64,000 nucleotides of DNA, taken from positions 6,076,001-6,140,000 of the forward strand of contig ML058507.1 in NCBI GenBank assembly GCA_003013855.2, written 5' to 3'. The translations under genes and the position numbers were made by a program. This document shows positions 21,248-33,317 of the stretch, piece by piece (within the stretch, counting starts at the first letter, position 1; every line of letters begins with the position of its first letter). Source of the stretch: Liriodendron chinense (Eukaryota; Streptophyta; Magnoliopsida; Magnoliales; Magnoliaceae). The notes beneath the pieces were generated by a model. That model was not told the origin of the DNA. It did no database searches and saw only the letters and a list, made by a program, of their open reading frames with translations.

Positions 21248-21500
21248 TAGAGCTGTAAATGGGCTGAGTTGACCTGAGGTATCATTGAACCCAACCTACT
21301 AATGAGTGCATCCAAGTTCTATTCATGGAGTAATGCTGGTTCTAAAGTTCAACCCAAATTATTAAATGAGTTGGGTCTACTCTCTCTCAAATCAACCTGA
21401 TTGAACTTGGTTTTTAAATGGGTCCAAATTTGGGATATTTTAAAATAGACCAAAATCAGGTCCAAACTTAGTTATACCGTTGAAAATAGTTAATTAATTT
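21248..21500. mobile_element. Probable hAT-MITE left-end fragment
   Basis: tagagctgtaaatgggctgagttgacctg at 21248 has the usual hAT-MITE end character, followed by repeated caacctac/gggtccaaattt words. No matching right end was found. Confidence 0.35.
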
Positions 21501-21659
21501 AAGTATAGGAAAGTCTAAATGTTAGGTTAGTTAATAAAGAGTAGCTTGAGCGAGTAGAAGATTTTGAACCCTTGGATGTGATCCAACAACCAAATACCAA
21601 AGTAGATTCTAGTTTTAAAATTGAAAAAAAATGTATTTTATACTCACTCTCATTAAGCA

Positions 21660-22330
21660 TTATATCATGAGGTAGAGATGTACGCCACCCAAAAACCAAG
21701 CAGATATGAAGCTCAAGTGGGCCATGGTGCAAAAATAAAATAAAATAGTGGTCGTCGTTTTCCCACCATTGAAACTCTGTGCTTCTCTCCATACTTGTGC
21801 TGGTATGCATGTCTAGCTGCACCATTTTTCTCCCTTTTTCATCATCTACTCTACGCAGCATGTAAAACTCCCAAGCTCTGAGTCTACCATGTTGTATATG
21901 TGAAGTTTACTCCATCCAATTGGGAGAACCATCATTCAGACCGTCCATATATACAGAAGATAATCCAGATTAAGAAAAGAAAAACTCATATGGCCTACAC
22001 CAACAGGAACAATGTAAAAATTGCTCCTAAACTTGCCAAGTTTGTACGGTGTGGCCCGCCTGAGTTTTTTTATCAAGCTGATTTTTGTATTTGACCTTTA
22101 TCCTGGTCATTAACACCTGATTAACGGATTCGATCAAACACATACCATTGTGGCCCAACACACAAACCTATTGTTGGCATCCATTTCCATTGTTTCATGT
22201 GGTGTGGCCCATATGAGTTGTGGATCTAACTGATTTTTTATCTTACAGCATAATATTGAGGATAGAATCAGATGGACGGAGTGGATTTTATATATACAAT
22301 ATGGTGGACTCCTGGGTGGTGCATAAAACG
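21660..22330. repeat. Diverged fold-back repeat fragments
   Basis: Several half-copies: near 21705-21780 (gctcaagtgggccatggtgc), near 21900-22100, and 22180-22325 (tgtttcatgtggtgtggccc...agatggacggagtgg). Not a complete palindrome. Confidence 0.5.
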
Positions 22331-22339
22331 GGCGTTATA

Positions 22340-24070
22340 GGGGATTACAGTCCCAAGGATGATGATTAAAGGATGTGAATGTTTCAAGCATCATTCTCTC
22401 TTTTTTGTAACCATTCAGTTTGCCAAGCCAGAAATGAAGTGGGATGATGATAGCCATTTGATCAGATAGTGCTTTGGAGACATCTCATGGGAAGTGGGTT
22501 CTATCAAATGGACCCCACTATATCAATTATTGTACCTCCCTTGATCCAAACCATCCATTTTTATTCCACATAATAAGTGAAATATTTCTCATCTTGATCC
22601 AAGAAAGATTGTACAAACCTAATTAACCATCAAGATTAATGATGATAATCGGCACCGTTGATATAGTGACCTACTTTATGATGGACCTTGATTTAAAATT
22701 CAGAAATAATCAATCTTAGACATCATATATATTAGTGGCATATAATCAACCTTAGGGATTGCATCATTGATTTGATGATGAGCTACTCCGTGACGTCGGA
22801 AAATGCTCTCCGTTGAGATTTTATAATTTTTTATTTGTTTTTTTTTAATCTTAAATAGTATAATAAAGCTTGAAACTTTCTTACATGGAATACTAATTTG
22901 ACTTTTTTTTTTTCTTAATTAATTTTTAATTAAACATGGTCAAAAGTATACAAGATTCGACCGGTTCATCTGGCTCGTTCTTCTGAGTTTTGACTCGACC
23001 TGTTACAACTACCTAGTTGGGAGTGAATTCCTATTTTGGAACAATGGCAAATAAAAATAAGGCCTAATGTTGGTGTAAAACCCATACGTATCTCATACAG
23101 ATCATCCAATATAAGTTGGATCAATGGCCATGAGGTTCTTTCAATCTTGACCGTTTGTTATGGAGACCTAAGTGAGCTATATATCGGTGGTTGCGCATCT
23201 TCCACGTCAGTATCAGGAACCTTGCACCCATAACACCCATAATTGCTTCATAATCACGTTATTTACATTCAATGCTATTAGTATAAAATAATTCAATTTA
23301 TTTTGTAAATTGGTTTTCCACCGTTTAAATCAAAATTTTGAAATTGATTAGCATTTCCAAAGTATGGGGATGTTTTCTTTGGAGGTTTCAAAGATCCGAC
23401 CGTTAGGATGGTTGATCTGAGTCTGTGAAAGGGAACTACCAACCCCATTGCAAAGATTGATAAGAAAATCACAACAAAAGCCTAAACATATTCTTGTGGT
23501 CAGGATGGGCAAAACTCCATTGTGATTGCCAATCTGATGACACTATTCCCCACTTGATTTTGGAGACGCCATGTGGTTCGAACTCTGATTTAGTTATCAA
23601 TGCTAATAGTATGAGACTGATCATTGTTATATTGAGTTGGACCCGTTGGATATTTCATCGTCAACTATCCACATTCAGTTAAACATGTGTAAGGTCAAAA
23701 ATATCTTCTCAAGGTGGATTTTTGTAGCTGGACTATCCATGACAACACCCGAGAGATGAACGGTTCAGATCATCCATCCAACTGCATGTTCAGTTCAACG
23801 GTGCAATTCATAGTGCATGACTCGCCCAAAACAGACTCAGTGAATGACTCACCCGAAACACCCTCTATGTAACTTGCATTGTCCCCCATGAATGTGTTGT
23901 TGTTATTATTATTACTATTTTTTTTTTAAATTTTTATTCCTTTGAGGCCGGGCGAAACCAGTACATCAGCTGTACTTGAGATGGCATCCTCTAACGAATC
24001 AGATACAGATGTTCTGTCACATGCATGTGTTAGTTTCTCTGATGCAATCATCGTATAATAAAGAAACGTG
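22340..24070. other. Intergenic, no gene
   Basis: AT-rich sequence without a recognised gene. A gactcgacctgtt phrase near 22990 resembles the interior of the hAT-like MITEs. The longest reading frames are under 70 codons and unremarkable. Confidence 0.5.
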
Positions 24071-24079
24071 GTTTGTTCA

Positions 24080-24460
24080 CGTCAATTCAAGGGCATGTTG
24101 GGTTAGTACGGTGCATTCGAGCTGTGTGGGTCCTACTCTGAGTTTTACGTGAATCCAAACTGTGCATCTGTTGCACCCATCCATGTTAGGCCTAGAGTCG
24201 AAAATCCAGCTTGATTCATAATTCAGATGGGAAACACCATAGGAAAGAATGGAATATGTTGGGAAGGCGACCCTCCCGTGACAGTTCCAGATGGAATGTA
24301 GTGTCCAACATGTTTTTTTTCCTATACCATCCAAACCATTGATCAGGTGAACCAAGACATGATTAAGGTATACACCAAAACTCAGGCTATTAAAAAATTC
24401 AGGTGAGCCACAGCACGTGAGTATCTAGGTTTTAGGCGTGATTGTACATTGCTCCCTGAG
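24080..24460. mobile_element. Fold-back element, second subfamily
   Basis: Left arm gtgggtcctactctgagttttac...ccatccatgttaggc and right arm ataccatccaaaccattgatc...aaattcaggtgagccacagcacgtg are roughly inverse to each other. Related copies are near 22015-22180 and 39170-39430. Confidence 0.45.
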
Positions 24461-24600
24461 TTTTGGATCAGGATGATTCTTAGGATACAGTGGAACATGA
24501 TGTGTCATGAGATCTGCTATCACAGGTGGGCCCCACACAGTGCTGACAGTAATTTGCCATGAGTTTGAACGCTTTGAAGATAGATAGTATGTCCGTTTAT

Positions 24601-24719
24601 AAGGTCCTTACTCATGCCTCGGTGGTAGAGTCAGGGGTTCGCTGTGGTGAAATCCCACTGGTGTGAGTGCGTTGGGGAGTGGGGCTGAGTATGTATGTAA
24701 AAAAGAAAAAAGAAAAAGT
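24601..24719 (+). mobile_element. SINE-like fragment
   Basis: The A-box-like gcctcggtggtagagtca is followed by ggggttcgctgtggtgaaatcccac and an A-rich tail (aaaaaagaaaaaagaaaaa). It shares tgaaatcccact and gtgtgagtg words with the sequence at 32336-32476. Confidence 0.55.
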
Positions 24720-25689
24720 ATATCAGCCTCTATATGAATTTTCTAGGCATGAATTTATTTTAATAATGAGTTTATATATTCGACCGAATTATTTTCGAAT
24801 ATGCTTTGTGTGGCTCAACCAATAACACATAAGATAATTAAATGTCATCACATCAGGTCACCAAAGATATTCTTAATGATTAAATATTTTACAAACATAC
24901 TGTTTCAATAGAAAAGAGAGCGATGTATATTGATAAATACAATCCTTATTTTCTCAAGCACGAGCATATATTAGCAAAAATAAAAAACCCTCATTCATAG
25001 ATGGCCATAAAAGCATTATGTAGTTAAAATCCGTTGGAGTTGACTGTTGGTGAGGATGACTGACGATTGCCCATTTTCACGAAAAGAAACTTTCGTCCTT
25101 GATTTTCGGGAGATGAGAAATTCTCAAGGGCTGTTTGTTTTCTAATTTCCTGGCTCGCAAATGAAGAGCTAAATACACCTGTATAAAAGAAGTACGTAGG
25201 GTAAATCCTTACATTTTTACGTTACATAGCTACCATTTTTACCATGCTTTTTGGGTGAAACTAACGACCTAGTAAAATCATCATTACAGTAAAATTTAGG
25301 TGACATCACCCTACAATTACGAGAGTAAATAATCATTACCCATCTACAGCCGTTTACCAATTACATACCATTGTAATTGGAAAACCAAACAAGCCCTTCT
25401 TTTGAATGAGATACAAATCACTTGTTATGTAGACCAAGTAAAACCACATGATCTAGACTGTCCTATGGTTTACCGTCCATAGCATTTGATCTAAACGGTT
25501 ATGGTAGATTAAAGCCTTTCAATGCCATGAGTAACCATTTTTGTGTTTACATGGAGCCAAAATGGAAATCTCTCACTATAAATTAGTTAAGGGAAAAACC
25601 ATCATTTAATGTAGTTCACGGTCAAATTTAACAGTCAATAGTTTACTTTAACCGAAGTGGATTGCATGGTATGCTGATCTTGGTGGTGT
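24720..25689. other. Intergenic, AT-rich
   Basis: No gene or complete mobile element is recognised. Confidence 0.5.
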
Positions 25690-26160
25690 GTTAACCTCAG
25701 CCAAATTCTGCTAGCCTCACGATGATGTAATTATTATATCCACATTGCCCATACATCTGAAGAGATCATTTTAAGGCATGAACCCAAAAGATAGGTAGAT
25801 CCAAAGCTCAAGTGGACCACACCACAGAAAGCATTAGGGGCAATGCTTTTCACCATTGAAACCTTCCTATGATCCACCACAATGTTTATTTGCCATCCAA
25901 CCTGTTCATAAGGCCAGATAGACCTGATGAAGGGAAAAAGACAAATATAAGATTGATTCAAAACTTCTATGACTCCCAAGAAGTTTTCAATAGTAGTCTC
26001 ATTGCTTTATGTGGTGTGGTCTACTTGAATTTTAGATCTATCTTATTTTTTGTCGCAAGGACTAATTAAAATGCTTAAGATGATTTAGATATAACACATA
26101 CATCATGGTGGGGCTCACAGAACTTGGTGATGTTGACACACCATCAAGGCTAGTTTGTGT
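25690..26160. mobile_element. Fold-back element, uninterrupted copy
   Basis: Left arm passes tccacattgcccatacatctg, gatccaaagctcaagtggac, cacaatgtttatttgccatc. The right arm carries the inverse phrases (tgtggtgtggtctacttg, acatacatcatggtggggctcac). Arms meet near gacctgatgaagggaaaaag. There is no coding capacity. Confidence 0.65.
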
Positions 26161-26670
26161 GTGGCACACCACACAATCTGCTTCCATATTTAATGGTTAA
26201 TCTGACAAAAATTAAGCATAGTGTTTTTATGACCATATTTAAAAGAGAAAGGATTATTTGGCAATATTGAAAAGAAAGAGGGCTGTTTAATATATAGTAA
26301 AAGGGGGAGGGTGGAAAGTGTCACGAACTTTATGTTATTTTTGTCCTTCCTCATCTTGGATGGAATTTAAAGACAAAAGTGAAGGGTGTATCTATCTAAA
26401 TAAAGGGTGCAAATTTGAAGCTAGCCGGCCTATTTTATATCTTTTGACCCTTTGGACGTAATGCTTTGGATAGAGATGACGTGAAGGTTCCACCAGACCT
26501 AAAAAGTATGATTGCGTGGTCCGCAGGACTACTTAATTAGACTCACAAGCAATGATAACTAGGTCCCACTAACTCCTATTACAATAGCCATCGTCAATCC
26601 CCACTATCTCATATGATGTCACAAAAAAATGGCCATGCAATAATGGTCGTTGCATAGTAAAATAGTGGCC
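26161..26670. other. Intergenic, ends at copia insertion site
   Basis: No gene. The stretch ends with CTTAC (26671-26675), the target duplication of the copia element. Confidence 0.5.
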
Positions 26671-27003
26671 CTTACTGTTGGGAAAACCGGCAGCGGAAGT
26701 AGAACGCCGAAACGCATGAAGCAATGCGAGATCAAATGAGTAAACAAGATGCAATCAATCACACACAAGCATTCACTACAAGAGAATTCGAATTTACGTG
26801 AAAAAACCCCTCAACGGGTAAAAAAACCACGGCACAAAGTGATCTACTATGAATAAACAGAAGATTACAGAGATTGACAGCCCACAAGCAAGGAAAAACA
26901 GAGAAAACCCCAAGTTCTCTCTCTCACGCATCTCTCCCCTCTTCCTAACGCAAATAGAAAACCTTGGACACCTTAGGATTATAGCTAAACACGGATTACA
27001 ACC

Positions 27004-27014
27004 CTTTAAATAGG
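27004..27014 (-). promoter_or_regulatory. TATA-like box of copia 3' LTR
   Basis: CCTATTTAAAG on the minus strand, conserved at 29090-29100 in the other LTR, about 67 bp downstream of the GACCGGTC-type array. Confidence 0.55.
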
Positions 27015-27080
27015 CAAAAGTCCGAAATTAGTAACATCTTACGCAGTACTGCGAGCTGCGAAGAAAGCCGCGTTGGCGCT

Positions 27081-27270
27081 CGACCGGTTGGCCGACCAGT
27101 CGCGCAACACGAGAAACAGTCTAGAGAGAAATTCGACCTTGTTGCCTCACTGCCGACCGGTCGCAGCCCCTTGATGACCGGTTGCCCGACCGGTCTGGGG
27201 CGCACAAAATTGTCCAGCAACATCTCTGCACAATCTGTCCAAACAGTCAGACTGGTCGCCTGAATCGGTC
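27081..27270 (-). promoter_or_regulatory. GACCGGTCG motif array in copia 3' LTR
   Basis: Eight to nine motif copies or one-to-two-base variants, often as facing pairs such as gaccggttg-gc-cgaccagtcg, ccgaccggtcg and gaccggttgcccgaccggtc. The array lies immediately upstream (minus sense) of the TATA-like box. Confidence 0.8.
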
Positions 27271-27406
27271 TTAGCACTCAATAGATGCCCAGTTTGAAGG
27301 CTCTCTAACAATCTCCACCGATGTTTCAAACGTCGAATCAACACATCCTTGCAACGTCATCTCATTTTCAATTATAGCTCCAACGCTTCTCGTGCCACCA
27401 TCGACC

Positions 27407-27961
27407 CTAACCTTGCAAATTTACACCCTTTATCACTCTTCTCATGTGGCCCTTAGGCACTTTCCACATACGAGCAACCGTGGAACTCGCTGCCTTACCC
27501 GCAGCTCCACCGTAAATTGTGCTCCCGATCAACATGTAAAGATGGCCACACCTCCGTGCCTTCATATACACGAGTGCCCCTTTCATCCCTTCGCAACAAC
27601 GATCGCGATCGATAAACACGCACCCTTTCGCCTCGAGTGCTCCAAAAGAAATCACATTCATCTTCATCTTGGGAACGCGCTTCACATCTTCCAGGACTCG
27701 TTCGACCCCATCGAACATCCTGATGTGCACAATACCAATAACCACAACCTTATGAGCGAATCCATCGCCCACAAACACTGATTCTCCACCATACTCCCTA
27801 TATGACATGAATGAACTCCGCTCAGGACATACGTGACATGAAGCCCCTGAATCTAGGATCCACTCAATACGGTGAGATCCCTTGCCATATATAGTCAGAA
27901 CTTCACATGGATCGCCACCGTCCTCTACGGTATTGGCTCCCTCTCCTAGAAGAATTTTCAT
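27407..27961 (-). pseudogene. Copia protease and pre-integrase segment
   Basis: A 185-codon frame continuing gag-pol after a frameshift. IEWILDSGASCHVCP is the copia protease active site (D-S-G). The downstream segment ends in the GAG-pre-integrase region (CGHLYMLIG). The aspartic protease would process the polyprotein. The reading frame stops before any integrase core and the element's LTR follows within 100 bp, so the remainder of pol has been deleted. Confidence 0.88.
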
Positions 27962-28000
27962 GCCTCTCTTGCTTCAACCTGGGATTCTGAAAATCCCCTC

Positions 28001-28708
28001 TCATGTGGCCTCCTGGCCACAATTCCAGCACTTCACCTTAGTCTTACCTTTGCCCTTAGCCCTAGATGCCGATTTCGAGTATCCTCCATGTTCAGAACTT
28101 CTTCCCCTCATAACCAGTGCCTCTGAGGAATAACGGGAAGCCACGTCAATGCTTTTCTTTCTCATCGCCTTCGACTGGAGGGCTGAGATAACGGTCTCGA
28201 CATTTATGGTTTCCTTTCCTATGCACACAGAGTCCATGAACGATTCATATAAATCTGGAAGAGAATTCAACAGGATGCATGCTTGATACTCATCTTTCAT
28301 CTGTTCATCGATCACCACCAACTTGCAAACCAACCTATTGAACGTGCTCAGGTGGTCCTCCACCTCAGTTCCCTCAGTCATCCTCAAGGTGAACAATTGC
28401 ATCAACACATACATGCGATTCTTTAGAGATTTCTTGGCATAAACCTTCTCTAGCTTCGCCATCGTTTCAGCCGCAGTCTTCTCCTTCTTGACATGATAGA
28501 GAACATCATCCGTAAGATTTAACAGGATTGAGGTTCTAGCCTTCTTGTCGAGCCTCGTCCACTCATCATCTTTCATAGACTCGGGTCGCTTTCCAAGAGC
28601 TTCATCAAGCCCTTAATGAACCAGGAAGGATTCAACCTTCACCTTCCATAGCTCAAAGTTATTTTTTCCGGAGAACTTCTCTAACTCGAACCTTATGCTC
28701 GATCCCAT
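28001..28708 (-). pseudogene. Copia gag (UBN2-type) with zinc knuckle
   Basis: RNA-binding capsid protein. The likely start is the ATG at 28708 (MGSSIRFELEKFSG). A TAA at 28613-28615 interrupts the N-terminal part (FLVH*GLDEAL), probably from a Gln codon. The remainder is open: LDKKARTSILLNLTDDVLY, LEKVYAKKSLKNRMYVL, ILLNSLPDLYESF. Near 28020 the CCHC knuckle reads CWNCGQE, then the frame breaks. In the +1 frame it continues GHMRGDF, so one base was lost and the last Cys of the knuckle is also replaced by Phe. Confidence 0.9.
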
Positions 28709-28748
28709 CTTCTCGTCTCAGATTCAAATCTTCTCCACCCCAACTTTA

Positions 28749-28760
28749 GCTTTGATACCA
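28749..28760 (-). other. Copia primer binding site
   Basis: TGGTATCAAAGC on the minus strand, two bases inside the 5' LTR. It is complementary to the 3' end of initiator methionine tRNA except for one position. Confidence 0.88.
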
Positions 28761-29090
28761 CTTGTTAGGTAAACTGGCAGCAGAAGCGAAACGCCAAAAC
28801 GCGTGAAGCAATGCGAGATCAAACGAGTAAATAAAATGCAATCAATCACACACAAGCATTCACCACAAGAGAATCTGAATTTACGTGAAAAAACCCCTCA
28901 ACGAGTAAAAAACCACGGCACAAAGGGATCTACTATGAATAAACAGAAGATTACAAAAATTGACAGCCCACAAGCGAGGAAAAACAGAGAAAACCCTAAG
29001 TTCTCTCTCACACACACATCTCCCCTCTTCCTAACGCAAATAGAAAACCTTGGACAGCTTAATATTATAGCTAAACACGGATTACAACCC

Positions 29091-29100
29091 TTTAAATAGG
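29091..29100 (-). promoter_or_regulatory. TATA-like box of copia 5' LTR
   Basis: CCTATTTAAA on the minus strand, equivalent to the box in the other LTR. This LTR would drive element transcription. Confidence 0.55.
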
Positions 29101-29164
29101 CAAAAGTTCGAAATTATCAACATTTTACGCACTACTGCGTGCTGCGCAAGAAAGCCGCGTTGGC

Positions 29165-29349
29165 GGGTCGCCCAACACGAGAAATAGTCCAGGGAGAAAT
29201 TCGACCTTGTTGCCTCACTGCTGACCAGTTGCCTGATCGGTCAGAGCCCCCTGACGACCGGTCGCCCGACCGATCTGGGGCGCACGAAACTTTCCAGCAA
29301 CCTCTCTATACAATCTGTCCAAACAGTCAGACCGGTCGCCCAACCGGTC
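29165..29349 (-). promoter_or_regulatory. GACCGGTCG motif array in copia 5' LTR
   Basis: Same array position as in the 3' LTR, but individual motifs have diverged: ctgaccagttgcctgatcggtcag, gacgaccggtcgcccgaccgatc, agaccggtcgcccaaccggtct. Confidence 0.78.
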
Positions 29350-29433
29350 TTAGTACTCAACAGATGCCCAATTTGAAGGCTCTCCAACACTTACTTTGTG
29401 GACCCCCACTTTTTTCTTACATTTTTCTACTTT

Positions 29434-29434
<1 letters not shown>

Positions 29435-29480
<46 letters not shown>
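29435..29480. repeat. (TA)n microsatellite
   Basis: About 45 bp of TA repeats after tttctta, adjoining the right flank of the copia element. Confidence 0.95.
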
Positions 29481-29485
<5 letters not shown>

Positions 29486-29489
29486 CCCG

Positions 29490-31260
29490 TTTCCCAATGA
29501 TGGTTGTCTTGCACCGTTTTATGGACCACATTTAAAACCATCAACTCACTTTGGTAGGCAAATTTTAGCCGTCTGATGAGCCAAATAGTTCCACTGAGAA
29601 ACGGCTTAAGTGGGTCCATCGCACATTTCTCATTTCATCTATAAATTCAAATTCAATCCAGAGGCATTCGACACTAAATCAATTTTCTCCTGAAACAAAC
29701 AATACCTAGATAAATATTGACCAAGTCTTTGTTTTTTTTTGTTTTTTTTGGATGAAAATCTACAGCTAGTTGCATTTGGACTTATTGGCATGAAAATCAT
29801 CTATTTGGTCTATCCTTTTAAGTCCAATAACATACTATTGAGTAGAAATCACAATACTCAGAGAGCCCTAAACATCTGTGACTGGATTTACCATTTACAA
29901 CCACTGACCGGACAATCTGGATAATTCAATTAATTTGGCTTTTTCAGCTGAGTGGATTTTATTAAATTGATGGTCCAAATTGATGATATGGCTCATCCAC
30001 GTGTCCAAATATGATTATGTCCGACTAGATATTTCCATGGACTTAGTCATTTGGATAATCTAAATAACAACTGTGATTAATAAACGACAGTATTATCAAG
30101 CATATCCTCGCTTCTAAATTGTACTCTTCAGATACTGCACAACTAAGAAAATAAAAATAAACCCGGTATAACCAAGAATATTTCTCCAAGGAAGGGCGTG
30201 TTCGAACAATTCACACAGGGCAGCTTTCACACATACATCAAAAGCAAACTTCTACACCATATGCTGGCGCATACAACAACCATGTTACTTATTTCTAAGA
30301 ATCACTTTTAAGTTCTTATTGTCTTAGGGCCCACCATATCCTATAGTCATAAGTGATCTATCAAAACGAGATAAAAAATTATTGGTTTGACAAAATAATA
30401 CATATGATGATTTCGAAATTAATTATTTAATCAAAATAATTTAGGAAAATAAGTTTAGTTAGCAATGTTAATCAATTATTCCAATTCTTGAAATAAGTCT
30501 AAGTCCATAAGGCTATACATTTTTTGTTGAGAATCTTAATTCGTGTATGAAACCTAATCACATATTAATGAATCAAAATAATCAATAAATTAAGTTATCT
30601 CAAATATTTACATATACATAACAAGCATAAGTCGTGCAAGATGACATCAAATATAGTAAAAAATTGGCTTGACTTCTTAAATCCAGTCAATATGTACATG
30701 TGCACAAACTTATATACGTGTGAAACGTTCCATGGTAAAGATTCACCATACATCCAATGATCACCCCTTTCATTGTGGCCCTAAGATAAGCTATCCTAAT
30801 TTATTTATTGCCCATGATGATATTTTTAGGTATGTAAAAATTTGTATAAGTCAAGTGATAGAATGTGTTTCATATCATTTTCTAACAATACAGAGAACTT
30901 AAAACAGCCTTCTAAATAGATTATCCTAATCACAGTCATTCTAAAAATGCAAAAGATTTAAAATGCTTAAATGCTGAATATTTACTTGATTGGTTTTTGT
31001 AAGAAATTGTTTTTTTCTTTTTCTTAAATTAATATACTCATGGAAGGCTCCTCATTTATCTCTAGAGACTTCAACAACTTAGATCTAAGGTTGGCGGAAA
31101 TCGGTGAATGGTAGATAAAAATGAGGGTATCGAATTAGGCCACCCCCAATGTACCGACTCATCTGGGTAGGATGGAGTCAACCTTGCCCCATAAGATTTG
31201 CAATTTCTACCCGCTCAGACTTTGAGTTGACGCTCAGCGAGTCTTCAAACGGTGAGAACA
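29490..31260. other. Intergenic, AT-rich; no gene
   Basis: No recognised gene. A block at 29750-30060 (ctagttgcatttggacttattggc...) resembles the left arm of the 32930-33260 fold-back family. Confidence 0.5.
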
Positions 31261-31269
31261 ATGAATATC

Positions 31270-31518
31270 ACACCGTTAGTTGTAAACATCTGAACTTTTC
31301 ACATTGGGAAGAGACCGTTGTAAAAACAATTTTAACAACGGTTATGGCCCATTGTAAAAAACCAATTTTCTTGTTGACTTTTTTCAACAATTCTCTTTGA
31401 ATGTCGTAAAATGTTCAAGACTTCTAACAACATAGGGTTATACGACATTTCACCACACGCTGTGAAAACCTTTTCATGGTTTTTTTTAACATTGTTAAAA
31501 GCAATATTTGTTATAGTG
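31270..31518. mobile_element. Possible CACTA-type MITE or terminal fragment
   Basis: The right end reads ...gcaatatttgTTATAGTG. On the minus strand it starts CACTATAACAAATATTG, like CACTA element ends. The interior has inverted words (accgttgtaaaaac...aacaacggttatgg). The left end is unclear. Confidence 0.4.
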
Positions 31519-31939
31519 TTAGTTATTCCCATTAACCTGATGCAAATGTCTCTATTGAAAAACTACTAGAAATAATCCAACTAGTTGAAGGATGATGCAG
31601 GATTCCTACAGTTTGGCATTGAGTGAAGTATCTATTTTCAAAAGCTCTGAAACCTTCAATATATGTCATTTTCTATGTTTTCAACCGGACATATGATTAA
31701 GGTTGTGTTTGGCTACACCAAATATCATAATGTTCATTATTAATTAGTCTAATTTAGTACAAAAACTCACTATATTCTATGCTATTTGGTCCAACCAAAT
31801 ACACCCTAAAAGGATAAAAAAGAAAAAAGAAGAAAGAAAAAAAAGAATCCCCCCATAAATGATTTCTTTACAATTTGTTACTTTTTGAATTGAATCGCTT
31901 ACAAAATAAGTTCCATAGCCAATTTGCTATGTGCAATTA

Positions 31940-32330
31940 AGTGGGATTAGGTGGGATGTTTTTGTATTTGGTCCCATGCAAATTCCATCCGACATTTGAA
32001 AATGATGAAAAGGATTGGATTCCAAGCATCATATCATCTACTCTCAAAAGTAGATATTACATGATTATTGGTGGCCATTTTGAAATCAACTACATCTATG
32101 AGCCCCACATTGATGCATGTGCTCTATCCACACCATCCACCCATATATGCCCTTTACACATGACACTTAAGTTGTATATGTGTACAAGTGGCCGGCATTA
32201 ATTATGAATCTAGTCCATTGATTATAATTTTATGTTTCACGAAATGTGCGTTTCACTTAATACAATGTTTTTTTTTCAAAGAAAGAATTTGATCCCAAAC
32301 GCTTAAGTCCATGTAATGCAATTCATACCA
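31940..32330. other. Intergenic, no gene
   Basis: Unremarkable sequence. tccacaccatccaccc at 32130 resembles a fold-back end. Confidence 0.4.
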
Positions 32331-32335
32331 TTTAA

Positions 32336-32476
32336 TCATGACTCCTGAGAGTTTCAATACAAGGTCTGGGGTTTGAGTCCCATAGGTGATGAAATCCCAC
32401 TACAACATGAGTGTAGGAGTGTGGGTTGATGTGCGGTGTGTGTAAAAATGAAAGGATAAAAAAAAAAAGAAGAAGG
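32336..32476 (+). mobile_element. SINE-like fragment
   Basis: The B-box-like ggtttgagtcccat at 32370, then gatgaaatcccactacaac...gtgtgtaaaaatg and an A-rich tail. Related to 24601-24719. Confidence 0.6.
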
Positions 32477-32929
32477 ACCAAACAGGCCCTAAGCATAAAC
32501 AATTGGAGCGAGAGAAGCTTAAATACAGATCAATGGATCACATGCTCATGATCTGATCCGTCCATTAAATGTGTTTGTATAGGTATCTATACAAGTACAG
32601 CTGTATGATTAATTATCCTAAATTATCTAAAACATATTCTACACGTATTTGTCTTGTATCTAAAGTCAGTTATCTCAGTGGAATATAGATAAAATATTTT
32701 CTTCAAAATACACTCCCTAAATTTAACAATGTGGACAGGGCAGGAAAATCCAGTCCATTAGATCTCTGGCCCACCTCCTCCTAAGGTGGGCTTGAAAACT
32801 TGACTATTGCCTTCGCGTGGGAGACCTTCTACGACATGCACTGACACCACTCTAGCATTGTGGGAGCCAGTTTGATCCAAAAAGATTTTTGGTTGTCATC
32901 CAAACAGGCCCTTCGTTGAATTTTATTAA

Positions 32930-33260
32930 AATATATAGAAATTATCCAATAGGCTCAAGTGTATGAAAACCTTCCCATGCACCAAGTTGCATTTGGACTT
33001 GCCGGCATCCATAGTGTCTATCTGGACCGTCCATTATGTTCAGTCTGTTCTTCTTCTAATGACTCGACGTATCTTGTATGAATGATCTTGTCCATTCATT
33101 TTTGCATGCCACTGACTGTATGGTTTGGATCATCTGATCAGTATTATCTTTTCAAGGTAGACTTAGAAGAATGAACTTGACATAATGGACGGTCCAGATA
33201 GGTGGTGCGGACGCCAACTGATCAAAATACTACTAGGTGCAGGTAAAGGTTTGCCAACGC
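32930..33260. mobile_element. Fold-back element of a second family (gcaccaagttgc ends)
   Basis: Left side aaccttcccatgcaccaagttgc and ctggaccgtccattatgttcag are inverse to the right side gaacttgacataatggacggtccag and actaggtgcaggtaaaggttt. No coding capacity. Similar ends occur near 29760 and 38000. Confidence 0.55.
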
Positions 33261-33317
33261 TTGCTACCATTTATTTCTACTCTTTGAACTATTACGCGCA
33301 TTTGATTTCCAGGCATT

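Larger units (their letters stand above)
26676..27310 (-). repeat. 3' LTR of the copia element
   Basis: 635 bp, starts TGTTGGGAAAACC and ends CTCTCTAACA on the plus strand. It aligns along its length with the LTR at 28763-29389, including the tail-to-tail GACCGGTCG-type motifs. Confidence 0.92.
26676..29389 (-). mobile_element. Non-autonomous Ty1/copia element, complete with two LTRs and TSD
   Basis: A 2714-bp element on the minus strand. LTRs lie at 26676-27310 (3') and 28763-29389 (5'), both of the form TGTT...AACA. The TSD is CTTAC at 26671-26675 and 29390-29394. Next to the 5' LTR is a primer binding site, TGGTATCAAAGC (minus, 28760-28749), matching initiator-Met tRNA copia sites with one change. 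A purine tract GGTGGAGAT adjoins the 3' LTR. The 1.45-kb interior encodes only gag, protease and the start of the pre-integrase region. Integrase, RT and RNase H are absent, so movement needs a helper. The LTR pair differs at many sites, so the insertion is not recent. Confidence 0.93.
28763..29389 (-). repeat. 5' LTR of the copia element
   Basis: 627 bp, plus-strand start TGTTAGGTAAACTGG, end CTCTCCAACA, then CTTAC. It holds a tttaaatagg TATA-like box (29091-29100) and a GACCGGTC-type array at 29165-29349. Confidence 0.92.

Noticed and set aside
27392..27781. 129-codon plus-strand frame
   Set aside because: Antisense to the copia protease and pre-integrase segment, whose motifs are unmistakable.
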